DNA of 64,000 nt from Neopestalotiopsis rosae (Eukaryota > Ascomycota > Sordariomycetes > Amphisphaeriales > Sporocadaceae): positions 310,001 to 374,000 of the forward strand of contig JALGAS010000010.1 in assembly GCA_023078685.1 (NCBI GenBank). Reading direction: 5' to 3'. Each line of letters starts with the position of its first letter. Position 1 is the first letter of the stretch. The notes under the pieces were generated by a model. That model saw only the letters and a list, made by a program, of their open reading frames with translations, did not search any database and was not told the DNA's origin. Of the stretch, positions 1-10,789 are shown in pieces. Made by a program: the position numbers and the translations under genes.

Positions 1-1
1 A

Positions 2-946
2 ATCCCGCAAATGATCTCGACGAGCGCCTCGTATCCGTTTTCGGAAATCATGGACGCGCACGAAGTGGTGGATGACGCAGCCGGTCACGGGGAAGAAGAG
101 AGACCGCCCGTCTTCTTTCAGCTATACATGAACAAGGACCGAAAAAAGTCCGCAGAGCAGCTCAGACAGGTGACGGAGCGGGGGGCCAAGGCCATCTTCC
201 TCACCGTGGACGCGCCCGTCACCGGCAAGCGCGAGGCCGACGAGCGCATCAAGGCCGACGAGAGCGTCGCGTCGCCCATGACGGGGCTCTCGGCCAAGAA
301 CGACAAAAAGGGCGGCGCCCTGGGTCGTATCATGGGCAGCTTCATCGACCCGACGACGGTGTGGGACGACATCGCCTGGGTCCGCCGGCAGTGCGCGGTG
401 CCCGGCGTGCGCGTGGTGCTCAAGGGCGTCCAGACCGCGGCCGACGCCGTCAAGGCCATGCACGCGGGCGTCGATGGCATCCTGCTCTCCAATCACGGAG
501 GGCGCAGCCTGGACACGTCGCCGGCTACCATTTTGGTCCTGCTGGAACTGCAAAAGTGCTGCCCGCAAGTCTTTGACAGGCTCGAGGTCTATGTCGATGG
601 CGGCATATCGCGCGGAACCGACATTTTCAAGGCGCTATGTCTGGGTGCCAAGGCTGTCGGCATTGGTCGGGGATTCTTGTATAGCCTCAACTATGGTCAG
701 GAGGGGATTCAGCAATATGTTGACAGTGAGTTTCACTTTTTCGCACTTTCAAGAATGGTGACCTAAACTTACTCTCTTATAGTCCTCAATGACGAGCTCG
801 AAACGACGATGCGCATGTGCGGTGTCACGAGTCTCGATCAAGTTCATCCCGGCCTTTTGCACACTGGCGCCGTTGATCATTTGATACCATGTGGCGAGGA
901 CCATCCGTATGCCAAATGGCGTCCAAAGGTGAAGAGCAAATTGTGA
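2..946 (+). CDS. FMN-dependent L-lactate dehydrogenase (cytochrome b2 type), 5' truncated
   Basis: The window opens inside this gene: the frame is open from base 2 and the first exon and any haem-binding N-terminus are missing. Exon 1 runs to 725, a 57-nt intron (726-782, GTGAGT...TAG) follows, and exon 2 ends at the stop at 944-946. The visible part is the C-terminal half of the FMN TIM barrel of the L-lactate dehydrogenase/glycolate oxidase family. It shows the lysine in VVLKGVQ, the active-site His/Arg region LSNHGGRSLD, the phosphate-binding stretch VDGGISRGTD, and GIGRGFLY. The tail (MRMCGVTSLDQVHPG) is of flavocytochrome b2 type. Such enzymes oxidise L-lactate to pyruvate, in yeast passing electrons to cytochrome c in the mitochondrial intermembrane space. 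A related 2-hydroxyacid oxidase cannot be excluded without the N-terminus. Confidence 0.88.
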
Positions 947-1302
947 ATCACTAAGTAGCTAGTGATTTGGTCCAATCTCGTCTGATCTTTGATTCATGTT
1001 TACGACTTGTCGTTCCGTAACAGAAATAACCAGATTCGATAATGAACTTCAAACAAGAAGCAAACGGCGTACCAGAACTGCCATCTCCCAGCCAACACAA
1101 CTTCAAGAGGCAGCTGCTTTACCAAGAAGCAACCCAACAACTATTTATTCGAGATAATTCACCGTACAGCTTCAGAAGGCTCACAAAACCCACTTCGAGT
1201 CACCTGTTTTCAATCCGCAGAGAAACACCTGTCTGTCTCATACGCACAAAGGCGCGCAACGTCCAAGCCAAACCATTCTTGCCCGCAAAAGCAAACAAAA
1301 GC
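947..1302. other. Spacer between lactate dehydrogenase and the Myb-like gene
   Basis: This 356-bp spacer should hold the 3' UTR of the dehydrogenase and the promoter and leader of the next gene. The last 261 bp (from the ATG at 1042) are open in frame with the downstream CDS, so an 87-residue N-terminal extension is possible. I see no other element. Confidence 0.5.
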
Positions 1303-2217
1303 ATGGCTGCCAACGACTCCGCAGACCCAATCAGGGACAACGATCAGTGGACTGTGGACCAAGACGGCGCCATCTGCAAGCTGAAAAAGGACGGCCTCAC
1401 CTGGGCGGCCATTGCCACGTCGGTAGGCGGCGGCAAGGGCAAGAACCAGGTCAAGCAGCGCTTCCACTTTATCCGCGCGCAGGTCGAGGCCGCCGGCCTG
1501 GACACGGACTCGATCGGCGAGAACTGGGCCGAGGACATGCGCCGGCAGGGCCAGGGGATCCCGTCCCCGGAGAAGCCGATTGCTTCCTCGCCGCCGCCGC
1601 CGCCGCCGTCGCTGTCATCTCCCGTGGCGGTAGCGGCAGAACAGGTGGATGAACATGAGCAGGGTCAACACGTCACGTCGCCAGTCCCGAGTGTGCTCGA
1701 TCTCGCACAAGCCTTTGACGAGTTCGTCGGGGTGGTGGAAGAAACAGCCAAGCAATCACCTGTCCACGCTAGAGGCGGAGGGGGTAAGAAGAAGAAGAAC
1801 AACAAGCCATCCACCCCATCATCATCGGCAGCTCTTAAGACGACAGGTCAGATCAAGCTCTCGGGCCGCGTGATCGAGAAGAACGGCGTGCGCTTTGCCG
1901 AGCTGGCGGGCCCGTCCTCCTCGTCATCCAACTCATCCGAAACGAGCGACAGCGACGACAGCGACTTTGACCACGAGGCCGAGCGCGAGGAGCAAAAGCG
2001 CTTCGTATACCACGACTACTGGAGCGAGCTGTACCCGGACCAAAAGACGTACGCCGCCGACAGCCACTGGACCGAGGGCGACTGCAAGGTCCTGGCCGTG
2101 ATTGAAGCCAAGGACGAGGCCCTCAAGTTCAAGCGCATACAGGCTGATTTTTTCAACGCCACTGGCCGCATGATTTCGTACGACATCATCAAGTTCAAGT
2201 TGCAACAGGCACAGTGA
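1303..2217 (+). CDS. Myb/SANT-like domain protein
   Basis: This is an intronless frame of 304 codons when started at the ATG at 1303 (AAGCATGGC, purine at -3). Residues about 10-60 form a Myb/SANT-like helical unit: QWTVDQDGAICKLKKDG, then LTWAAIA, then KNQVKQRFHFI, typical of fungal Myb-like proteins with a tryptophan every 15-20 residues. The middle is low complexity, with a run of prolines, a basic GGGKKKKNNK patch and a Ser/Asp-rich acidic stretch. A second conserved block lies at the C-terminus (YWSELYP..HWTEGDCKVLAVIEAKD), which resembles another divergent SANT-like helix pair. A nuclear DNA- or chromatin-binding role is inferred; the target is unknown. An upstream in-frame ATG at 1042 would add 87 residues rich in Arg and Gln. 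I prefer 1303 because the Myb region follows it directly. Confidence 0.75.
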   Translation: MAANDSADPIRDNDQWTVDQDGAICKLKKDGLTWAAIATSVGGGKGKNQVKQRFHFIRAQVEAAGLDTDSIGENWAEDMRRQGQGIPSPEKPIASSPPPPPPSLSSPVAVAAEQVDEHEQGQHVTSPVPSVLDLAQAFDEFVGVVEETAKQSPVHARGGGGKKKKNNKPSTPSSSAALKTTGQIKLSGRVIEKNGVRFAELAGPSSSSSNSSETSDSDDSDFDHEAEREEQKRFVYHDYWSELYPDQKTYAADSHWTEGDCKVLAVIEAKDEALKFKRIQADFFNATGRMISYDIIKFKLQQAQ

Positions 2218-2874
2218 GAGAAAGGTTCACTGTAATCTCACCTATTACCGATGGTTATTTTGATCTCTGCTATTGGCAATAATAGAGCACATTGGTGTTA
2301 AATTGCCATGCACTTTAAATGGACTTCTGCCCGATAGCCTAATAAATCATCACGTCTCACTCGGAAGAAACGCGTCTTCATGCTTTTGCAAAATAATAAC
2401 ATTATCAATAGTCTGACCCTTGGGCCATGAGCCTCGCCTCGCTTGTAGGTGTATCTCAATGCTGAAAATAAATGAAACGTTGCTTCGTTTCCAACGAGGC
2501 GTACTGCGATCTATAAAATGCAGTTGCCCAAAATGTCGTAGAAGCTCAATCATCGCCAATTAATACAAAGTCACAATTGACCAGCCCAATCTTGCCGCGG
2601 AAGAAATGCAAACAATATGCTCCTGTAAACTCCGGCCGGCTATGCAAACCCATTCCTGGGAAATAAAACATGGCTCAAGCGAAGCAATCCCAAACGCCAA
2701 ATCTATACACATTGCTGGACCCTTTCCTGGTAAGATGCAATGCCGCCCGACAAGCCGGATCCAAGACTATCGATCGTGGTGGTGCTGAGCTGTCCATGGC
2801 TGGCTGTACTCGTGCCATTATTGTTGAAACAGGGTGAGGCCGCTTCACCCACTAATTTTGTGTGAGTGAAAAGA
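2218..2874. other. Convergent 3' spacer
   Basis: These 657 bp separate the stop codons of two convergent genes (Myb-like on +, 14-3-3-like on -). The stretch is AT-richer than the flanks and probably holds both 3' UTRs. The short open frames in it have no recognisable content. Confidence 0.5.
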
Positions 2875-3828
2875 TCAAATTGGGTTTTGCATGCCAACAG
2901 GAGGAATTGCTGTGGCCACGCTGTCGGATTGAGATGGGGCAATGGTCGCTGGGCTTTGACCTCGACTCCGTGACGGGTGGCTCGACCCCAGTCCTCGTTT
3001 CATCATCTTGCCCAAAACTGTCACGAGCTCGCACGCATCGTTGAACATGTCGTCGTCCATGCCCTCTTGCGCGTCGTAGACCTCTGCTATCGTTCTCTTG
3101 GCCAGTCGGCGACTTCCTTCAACATCATGCACGCATTCGTATAAAAATGCTGCATATTCAGTCTTGACAGAGAGCCGCAATGAATGAGACCCCCAAAGAT
3201 GTGAGTCAGCGAGATCGACAGCTTGTTTAAAGTAGCCATGAGCTGTGGGTAAGTAATCGACGTGTGGAAGGAGAAAGGATGCAATGGCTTCGGGTGCCGG
3301 TGGGCCAAAGCCGGGTGGAGGACCAACAGGTCCACCTTCGAGGGTGTGAGTAGGTTGCAAGGATGACCTGGCTGTCTCGGGTAGATCAGTGTCCCTGGCC
3401 ACACCTTTGCCTTTGTCTGGTCGTGATGAGCTCAACGTCGAGAATGCTGCTGCAGTCAACACCTCGGGCGTCATGCTCGAGACGGGCGGGTTGTTGTGGA
3501 ATAAGACGAAAATGTGATAAAATGACGCGCGCAACTTGTACGCAAGCACTCTCAGCTCAATGTAATTCCCCACCATGGGCAAAACATACTGCTCCAGCAT
3601 CACAAGGCCTTCCCGCGAAAGCCATATTATGTGAAGATAGAGCTCGAGAGACTGCGTCATACGCGTCGTGTCGAGGCGTCTCTGTTTCCGTGCCTTGAGT
3701 AAGTGGCCTGACAAGTTGATGGATAGACCAAGGATTTTGTACAGCATGGAGCTCAGGAGGGCATTGCTGGGTTCGACGGCTTTTGCAAGCCTGCCGAGAA
3801 ACTTTTGGTCCACCTCCGAAGATGCCAT
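2875..3828 (-). CDS. Divergent 14-3-3-like protein with a proline-rich insert
   Basis: This is a single-exon gene of 317 codons. The first ATG (3828) gives MASSEVDQKFLGRLAKAVEP, the usual start of a 14-3-3 helix 1. The fold is recognisable along the chain: helix 5 region LEQYVLPMVGNYIELRVLAYKLRASFYH (residues about 78-105), then YFKQAVDLADSHL (about 199-211) and SLRLSVKTEYAAFLYE (about 216-231), matching the C-terminal helices that normally read RLGLALNFSVFYYE. An insert of about 70 residues after helix 5 contains GPVGPPPGFGPPAPE, and a Ser/Gln-rich tail follows the last helix. Classical 14-3-3 proteins bind phosphopeptides through a conserved Lys/Arg/Arg-Tyr pocket. Here the Arg of the usual YYRY is His105 (FYHI), and the usual Asn of LNFSVF is Glu224, so phosphate binding may be lost. 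It is a paralogue, not the essential fungal 14-3-3. Confidence 0.78.
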   Translation of the reverse strand: MASSEVDQKFLGRLAKAVEPSNALLSSMLYKILGLSINLSGHLLKARKQRRLDTTRMTQSLELYLHIIWLSREGLVMLEQYVLPMVGNYIELRVLAYKLRASFYHIFVLFHNNPPVSSMTPEVLTAAAFSTLSSSRPDKGKGVARDTDLPETARSSLQPTHTLEGGPVGPPPGFGPPAPEAIASFLLPHVDYLPTAHGYFKQAVDLADSHLWGSHSLRLSVKTEYAAFLYECVHDVEGSRRLAKRTIAEVYDAQEGMDDDMFNDACELVTVLGKMMKRGLGSSHPSRSRGQSPATIAPSQSDSVATAIPPVGMQNPI

Positions 3829-5726
3829 TGAAAGCCAGCAGATCAGACTGCTTTGCACCTGCCTGTTCCTCGGTCAGTTCAGCCTCTTCCTATCCCATTT
3901 CCTTCAAATGTTGCGTGTGCGAATTATGTGATTCCAGTGTAACGAAGTAGAGCTTGGCGGGCTCCGGTAATAATAAAGGGCATGAAGGCATGAAAACGTA
4001 AGATTGTCAGGATGTTCATACCTTTCCCCAACTCTGAAGGCTCAATTGATTGTGCGCCAATTGTGAAAAAACCAAAGGATGAGAGGAGTGCCCTGTTGTG
4101 TTATTGACGATCAATATCGAACGGTCGAACGATCGATTGATAACACAATGGAAAGATTGACACAAGACACTGTAATGCTGATCTAAATGTCTTCCAAGTA
4201 TTGGCTGCGGCCGGTACACAATATAATGAGCGGCAGCTGTATGATTAGAGGGACGATCCTAGAATTGGTGTATCATGCAACCCTGGAGTAAGCCCCAGAA
4301 GACAGATATCCCGAAAATGAAATAGAGCTATATCCATAATCAGCTCGAGTCCGGAGAAATAGCATTGGGCGTCGGGCAAAGAGATAACGAATGACTTAAA
4401 GGCATTGGAGCAACTGACCAATATGATACAGCCAAGAACCGCAACGCCAATGGACAGAGTTGAAGACTCAAATAAGAGAGACCAGAGATGGCGTTAATGA
4501 GAGAAGTAGGTCACTATGAGTGGGTCGGACGGGAGAGAGGCTGTGACGAGGAGGATGTGGCGGATGTTGTTGCAGAGTTCCGTCTGTCATGAAGCATCTC
4601 GGCGCAGGTGGAATATGGCCTATGACGATGATGGGGCCCAAGGCGCTAGGTTAGGCGGCTGTATATATATGATCGCCACGTGGCGGGGATCTCCTTGATA
4701 CCGCAGCAGTCGACGCACGCTGACTGAGAGGTACTGAGAGGTTTCCGGTGGCGGGAGGCCTATCCAAAGGCGGTGTGTGGTCCACCAGCTGAATTTGGAT
4801 CTTGTAAGTCCGTCAATTGACTTTGTGGAGCAGGTGCTTCTCGAAGCTCTGTGGCTTGGCTGAGTCCAACTATCGTGAGGTTTTTCGAGAGCTCGGTCAC
4901 GGACAGAAGGTCCAATGGTTTGAGCAACCAGGAAAAGTGAAAAAGGACTGACTTGAGGAAAGTAGTCCACAGACGTAGGGTAACTAGAAGATGTATGTAC
5001 GTCCGGGGGGTACGCAGGTCATTATGTACGGGCCTCCTGGTATTTGCAAGGAATGGATGGCCGGTTGCTTCCAATGCATGAACGACAGTGGGTCGTCGTG
5101 AGAGCCGTGCAGTACAGAACTGCTGCTAAAAGACGAACAAGACGTCCAGCTCTCACGGGGTCCTTTGTTGCTGAACTTGACCTGACCTGGTTGTGTGAAT
5201 TCGAATGGCGGGTAGCCGAGCACAAGTGGGTAAATAAAATGGGTAGTCGAGGGAAAAAAGGACGCCAGGCAAAAGAGTGAGCAGCGTCAGAGCGGAAAAG
5301 GGTCCAAGGCTTAGGCGTTGGCGTAGTAGTAGGACCGTGGTAGTTAAGGAGGTCGGCTGGCAGGCCTCAAGGAACGAGACGGACTCTGCGATTGACAAGG
5401 TCCTGGATTGTGAAGTTGACGCTTGTTGCCTCTTGGTCTGCGATGCGGACGTCAATGGGACCGGGGGAGTAGTCAGGTAACCTCTCGAGAGAAAAAAAGA
5501 AGGAAAAGACGAACAAGGCCGCCCCTGCTAGAAGAGATAGATCGGGGCCCTCGGAAGACTGGGGCAAGCGAATGAATTGCGTGAGTTTGAATGAATGGAA
5601 GCGCAGTCGAAGCAATTTTGGTCGAAGGCGCGGGTGCGTTCGTTTGATGCACGATGAGTTGTCCAAGGTGTGTATGTATGTAATAATCCCTCCCCTCCTC
5701 TATTTTTCGTACTAGGAAAGGAAAGG

Positions 5727-5742
5727 CTTGCTTGCTTGCTTG
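5727..5742. repeat. (CTTG)4 microsatellite
   Basis: Four perfect tandem copies of CTTG lie in non-coding DNA. A further interrupted copy follows a few bases on (CCAGGCTTGCTC). Confidence 0.9.
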
Positions 5743-8700
5743 CCAGGCTTGCTCGAGGATGGATGTGAAGGAGAGGCGAGTCGAGACGAGAACGAGAATC
5801 CAGAAAGCCGGAGGCGGCCAGGTGGAGCTCTGATTGGAACCAGCAATTCCCGCCAGGCTTATATGTACATACCCCTTCTGCCCTGTAGGCAGGCTGTGAA
5901 CCAGGTACTGTAGTGGACGGTCCGGGGCCGACGAGGGTCGTTGCAGGTGTCCCCTTGGCTTTCTTTTTAATTCTTCTATCGTCTCTGACAATTGAATTGG
6001 AACCCAAAACCCTCGTCATAAATTTAGCTGAATGACCGCCGACTCGGATCGAAACAGGGTTCAAAACCTCGTCTCTTGTCTCTTGTGTGTTTGGTCAATC
6101 TGTGTCGATAATTCAACATGTCTTGCGGACAGGCACCTGAAATGGTCTGCGTAGAGCATCTCTTGTCGCAACAGGTTTTCCGCTCGACGACAATCCATCC
6201 GTAACACCTCGGATGCGATGCGATATCCAGTCAACCAAGCAGTCGGTCGCGGTATTCTACCTTGACATGAGACTGACGTCGATAGCTTGCAGTTTTGGCA
6301 GTGTCGTCTTGCCGTCTTTGCAGATGTCAAATGCTAGTGCACACTGGCCTAACGACTTTGACAGTTGAGCTACTGTAGTTAGGGTTGGTGTCATTTGTTT
6401 TTGCAAACACGTTCTCGAAAGAAAAACATCAAGATCGCAAACTCTATTTGATCGTACAACTGATTTCTGGGCTTCTCCATGGCAACCAGACGCCAAAAGA
6501 CGCCTCCTGGGCAAAATTGACTTTTGTTCCTACATAGGCGCAAGCACAATTCTGAACCGCCCTCCAGGTTGTGGTGGTGCCCTTTTTTTTCTTTCCCCAC
6601 GAGAGGGCACATACTCTTGTCTGAGACACGGAGGCCGTTATGGGCAGCGGGAACAAGGCAGTTCTCTTGCGGCATACGGAATATCCGCGCCTGTACGTCT
6701 TTTGCGTGCTGGGTTTCTTGAGATATTCAGGATGATGCACATATTACTTGAGTGAGAAGCAGTGGATAGGTGCTAGGTAACACTAAACTTGAGGTCCCGC
6801 CCGCGTCATACCAGCACTTCGTCCACCATGAAACTCGACCACTTTCACCGAATATACAGTCATACAGCCCCATTCTGTCTGCCTTTATCGTTGAATTTCT
6901 TCACATGAACATCACAGTATAGAAGTATGAAAATATGGAAAATGAAAAGACTGATTCAACACCATTATACTCTTGTTCTATTGCTGGATGGACGGTGGAT
7001 ACAACGGCGGATGTCCATTATGGACACAGGCCCCCTGGTCTTTGGATCGATCGGGTTTCAAGATATCGAGGAGGAGAGGACGGGTCACGGAGCTGGTCCA
7101 TCCAGTCTCAACCATCAAATCTTACAAACCCTTGACGCAGCTGCATAGGTCAATCTCCCGGTACATTGCAGACCTTACACACCTACACACCTATACAGTA
7201 CATACATACATGATGCCTCCAACGCTACAACGCCAAAGCAATGCATCGGAGACGAGAGAGGCGCGCGCAAAAAAAGATTACAGCAATGTAGGTGCTGTAA
7301 GCCACAGGTCCTGCACCTTGGTCAAGACGCAGGGATCTAGACATTGTCCGCATATGACCGCATACCTCGACCCTTGAAAGGTTCTAGGGTTAGGTACGCT
7401 GCCTCACTGGCCTATGGCACCCTACCCCACGTTCGTAATGGTAGTGACCCAAGGCCCAAGGGTGCATCTTTAGGGGGGTCCGTCCGTTTGGTTTCGCGCT
7501 CCCTCCCAGCCCCCCAATTTTTTCTATTCTTCCACAGCGGGAGCTAGGCAAGGGACGGGGGGCAGGCTCACCTTGGGCAGGTACTTGTAGGCATGTAGAA
7601 GATGTGGGCGTCTGCCAAGTACCTTCGACGCCTGTGGCTAATGTAGCACGCCGGTCTACCTACCGCTAGATACCTACATAGGTTACGTGTGTGCGAGCCT
7701 TGGTCGAGGTGGGATAAGAACAACCAGCCGCTTTGCTGGCCCTCGATGTATTGCCGCGCCGCTGTCTTCTTCCATCTTTGCCGGTCCTCGAATCTGTCAG
7801 TTAGTCATGTCATCGGGACATCCCATCTGACTGACAGTGTCATTGATGATTGCATTTCCCGCCCGTCACCCAACCAGCTCTTGACAGCGCATCAACAACG
7901 CCACTCACTGCCGCCACTATAAGCTTTCGCAGCGGAATGACCTCACAGAAGAAAGAAAGTCAAGTCCCGTCAAGCCAAGTAAAGCACAGAGAGGCTTGAC
8001 TTGCTTTAGAGGGAACCAAAGAAAAGAAAACAGCAAAGCTTCTCGCGGAAGTCGGAATTCAATGCCCAAGGAACCATGTCCCTTTAGTTGTGCATTTGGC
8101 CTTGAAATATGCGGCCATCCCCTCCACGATTTTCGCAGAATATCTTCGTTTTGGGGCACTCTGCCAGCTGCCTGTCGCATCCGGAAGTTGGCACCCCAGA
8201 AACGCGGACTCGCTAATTGATTACACTGATTACACCACAGCGCTATATTTGGCTTACAGCAAGCAACTTCACCCCCATCCGATCTTCCTTCATTGTTACC
8301 ATGATCATGTCGTGAGCATACCTTACATACAGACGACATACATGATAAACTGGCGGTGAGGATGCGCATTTCGCAAAATCAAATTGCCACGCTGCTTCTC
8401 TTACTGGCGTCGGCACCTTGCTGCTTGTTGCTGCTTTTTACCTTGACTTGAATTTTGCTCAATTTGCTAAGGAATACCACTCGGGTTCGTGAGCTTACAC
8501 AAAAGGATAGTTGCTGCCCGGCCTTGCTTTCCAGTGATGCCTAGTGTTATACAACAGGAAGATCCAAGTTACCAAACCTACCTACCTGATGCCCGGTGCC
8601 TAGTGAGCGAGCTCATTTCCCTTTCCTGCGATATGCACTCCAACAATGCCAACTTTGGCGGATGGACAAGAGTGCTGCAAGCTGTAAGCGCAAAAGAGTG

Positions 8701-9150
8701 CCAGTAGCCTATTCTCCGTTGTATACACCATACATCTTGCAACTCTCGATTCATGAAGACCAATATTTGCAAAGAAAAGGTCAATACAGGTCAGACTATA
8801 CTGGCGTCAGTCAGCAAGAAATGACTCGTGCATATATTACTTGGCCGTCACTGAGGAGCGTGGAGAGCGTCGAACTTGCATAGGCTTGGTTTCGGGCGCC
8901 ATTGACAGGCTTCCGCCTCCGGCTCCATACAGGAGAAGAAGAGAGTATAATGCGTGCGTACAACCTTGTGGTCAGCCCAAATGCAAGCCAGGTTTTCACC
9001 TGCGTCAAACACAGCTTATCAGACCTGAGATCCCCACACCCACATCTATCCCATATCGTCGGGAACAAGAAACTTTTTTTTCTTTCATGTCGCTCCACGT
9101 TTTTCCTATGAGAAGGGAAAGCAAGCACATGCCCGCCGTGTCCGTCTGCC

Positions 9151-9166
9151 CTGTCTGTCTGTCTGT
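9151..9166. repeat. (CTGT)4 microsatellite
   Basis: Four perfect tandem copies of CTGT lie in the large intergenic region. Confidence 0.9.
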
Positions 9167-10104
9167 CCGCGGCCGAGCCCAAAAGGTTCCGTGCACTCAC
9201 AGATTGGCCAGATTACATTCATTACCCGCGGACCTTGGGCAAAGAAGAAGAAGGCTACCTCCAGACCTTGGCTCTCTTCCCTCGGCTCGGAATATTTGGG
9301 TCGACAATGAAGAGAGAAGGAAAGAGAGCAACAATTTTACATTCTGCCCAAAACTTCCTGTCTGAGGCATATGGACAGGTGTCGTTCGCCGAGCGACCGC
9401 CCTATACCTCGCCCTTGATTCGCCCATCGTGTCTAATCTTCACATGTTGTGGAACTTACTCAGCCGTGCTGAAACAGGCTACTCGCAACCGACTGCCGTT
9501 GCCAAATTATGACCCAGGCTCGAAGTCCCAATCGGGGTCGCTTAGACTGACGAACATCACGGCCAACTGCCAAAAACTGACAAACGTAGCCGGATAGGTG
9601 ATCCTTTTGATTGACAATATAATCATCCGTGATATGGAGTATCATAAAAAGAAGTCAGCCCTGCTACCAGCTACCTGGCATTACTTGACTGCTCAGACTT
9701 TTGGAACCCGACCCGATCTTCCATCTAAAAGTAGAAGTGATGCCTAGCTAGCAGGCAGGCAGGTATCCATCATTTGTTGTTTTCTCTATCCACTCAGTCC
9801 AGTCCAAGTCGTCGTGCGTGCGCCGTATCCGTAGTGTACCAGCAAAGCAGTAAAAACTCCACACGCTTCAGACAAGAAACAACATTTAAGAATAGCACCC
9901 AGGCACTCTCGATTCTCTTTTTTGATACTCACTTCCGGATTTGAAACACCATTCCCGGACCCTTTGAATGACTCGCACGGTTGCAGCCATCAACTTTGTT
10001 GTCCGATGTAATGATCAGCAACCCCAGATCTGGCCATCTCTTCAGACTGCTTCTCTGACTCTTGCCTGCATACGTCGTTTGTCGCTTGCTGTCGTTGTCG
10101 CATG

Positions 10105-10789
10105 CAAATCATTGGCAAGGCGGTTATCCACATACCAGCATTTCTCCACGAAAAGGGATCAACCACACAACCTTATTCGGCAACCTTGCTGCCCAACTAC
10201 ACGTCGTCAAAGGGAAAAAAGCAAGCCTGCGAGGCTCTCGCCACACACGTCTTTTCAAGTTACACATCCCCTGAGTGGGCTGGCGTATACCTCGTTGCTT
10301 ATTAGCGTATAAGCGACCATAAGAACAACCCATCAACCACCTTCCCTTGACAGAAAAGAAAGAAAGAAGAAATCATTCCAAGAAACAAACAGTAGTCATT
10401 CACTTACATCAAAGTCGCCATCACTCCTTTCCTTACTACTTTCATCACACCGACATTCACTTATTTCAATCGTCCATTTTCCCTCCGGATCTCACATTCA
10501 CTTTCGTCATTCAGAACGACACAAGACTTTTTATACAACAACTCACTTTCTCGCAACACATATATACTCATTCACTTATATCTCAAAACCACCAATCTTG
10601 AGACAACTCATTACATTGCCACAAGGCTACCAACCTCGACTGCTCAATCGCCATTCAAACCAGGAGACCAGCCTCATCACCATCTTCATACACACAACAA
10701 AACTCCAAAAGTGTAACAATAAGGAAACAAAACTTATTTCCAACACAACTCACTCACTCACATCACACACTTTTTTTTTCCCGCCCACC
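10105..10789 (+). promoter_or_regulatory. ATG-free, G-poor leader of the small Cys-rich gene
   Basis: No ATG occurs on the plus strand between 10105 and 10789, where about ten would be expected by chance. From about 10321 onward the plus strand is rich in C, A and T; a hand count gives about 38 G in 469 bases. The block runs directly into CCCACCATG, the start of the small gene. This is what a long 5' UTR kept free of upstream start codons looks like. The transcription start cannot be fixed from sequence alone. Confidence 0.6.

Larger units (their letters stand above)
3829..10789. other. Very large divergent intergenic region (about 7 kb), no supported gene
   Basis: This is the upstream region shared by the minus-strand 14-3-3-like gene and the plus-strand small Cys-rich gene. 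No frame of convincing length or composition was found on either strand; the longest ones (5473-5991 and 5528-6064 on -, 8841-9365 on +) overlap each other, are rich in Ser/Arg/Pro and match nothing I know. It contains simple repeats, (CTTG)4 at 5727-5742 and (CTGT)4 at 9151-9166, and blocks rich in TACCTA/TAGGTA around 7570-7690. The last 685 bp lack any ATG on the plus strand. It could hold long leaders, non-coding transcripts or distal regulatory elements. Confidence 0.6.

Noticed and set aside
5473..6064. Two overlapping minus-strand frames of 172 and 178 codons in the large spacer
   Set aside because: They overlap in different frames, have no recognisable domain and read as Ser/Arg/Pro-rich noise.
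6050..6075. GGTTCAAAACC, resembling a tRNA B box
   Set aside because: No matching A box or foldable acceptor stem at the right distance.
8841..9365. 174-codon plus-strand frame
   Set aside because: It begins at a non-ATG codon, and overlaps a minus-strand frame of similar length; composition is not protein-like.
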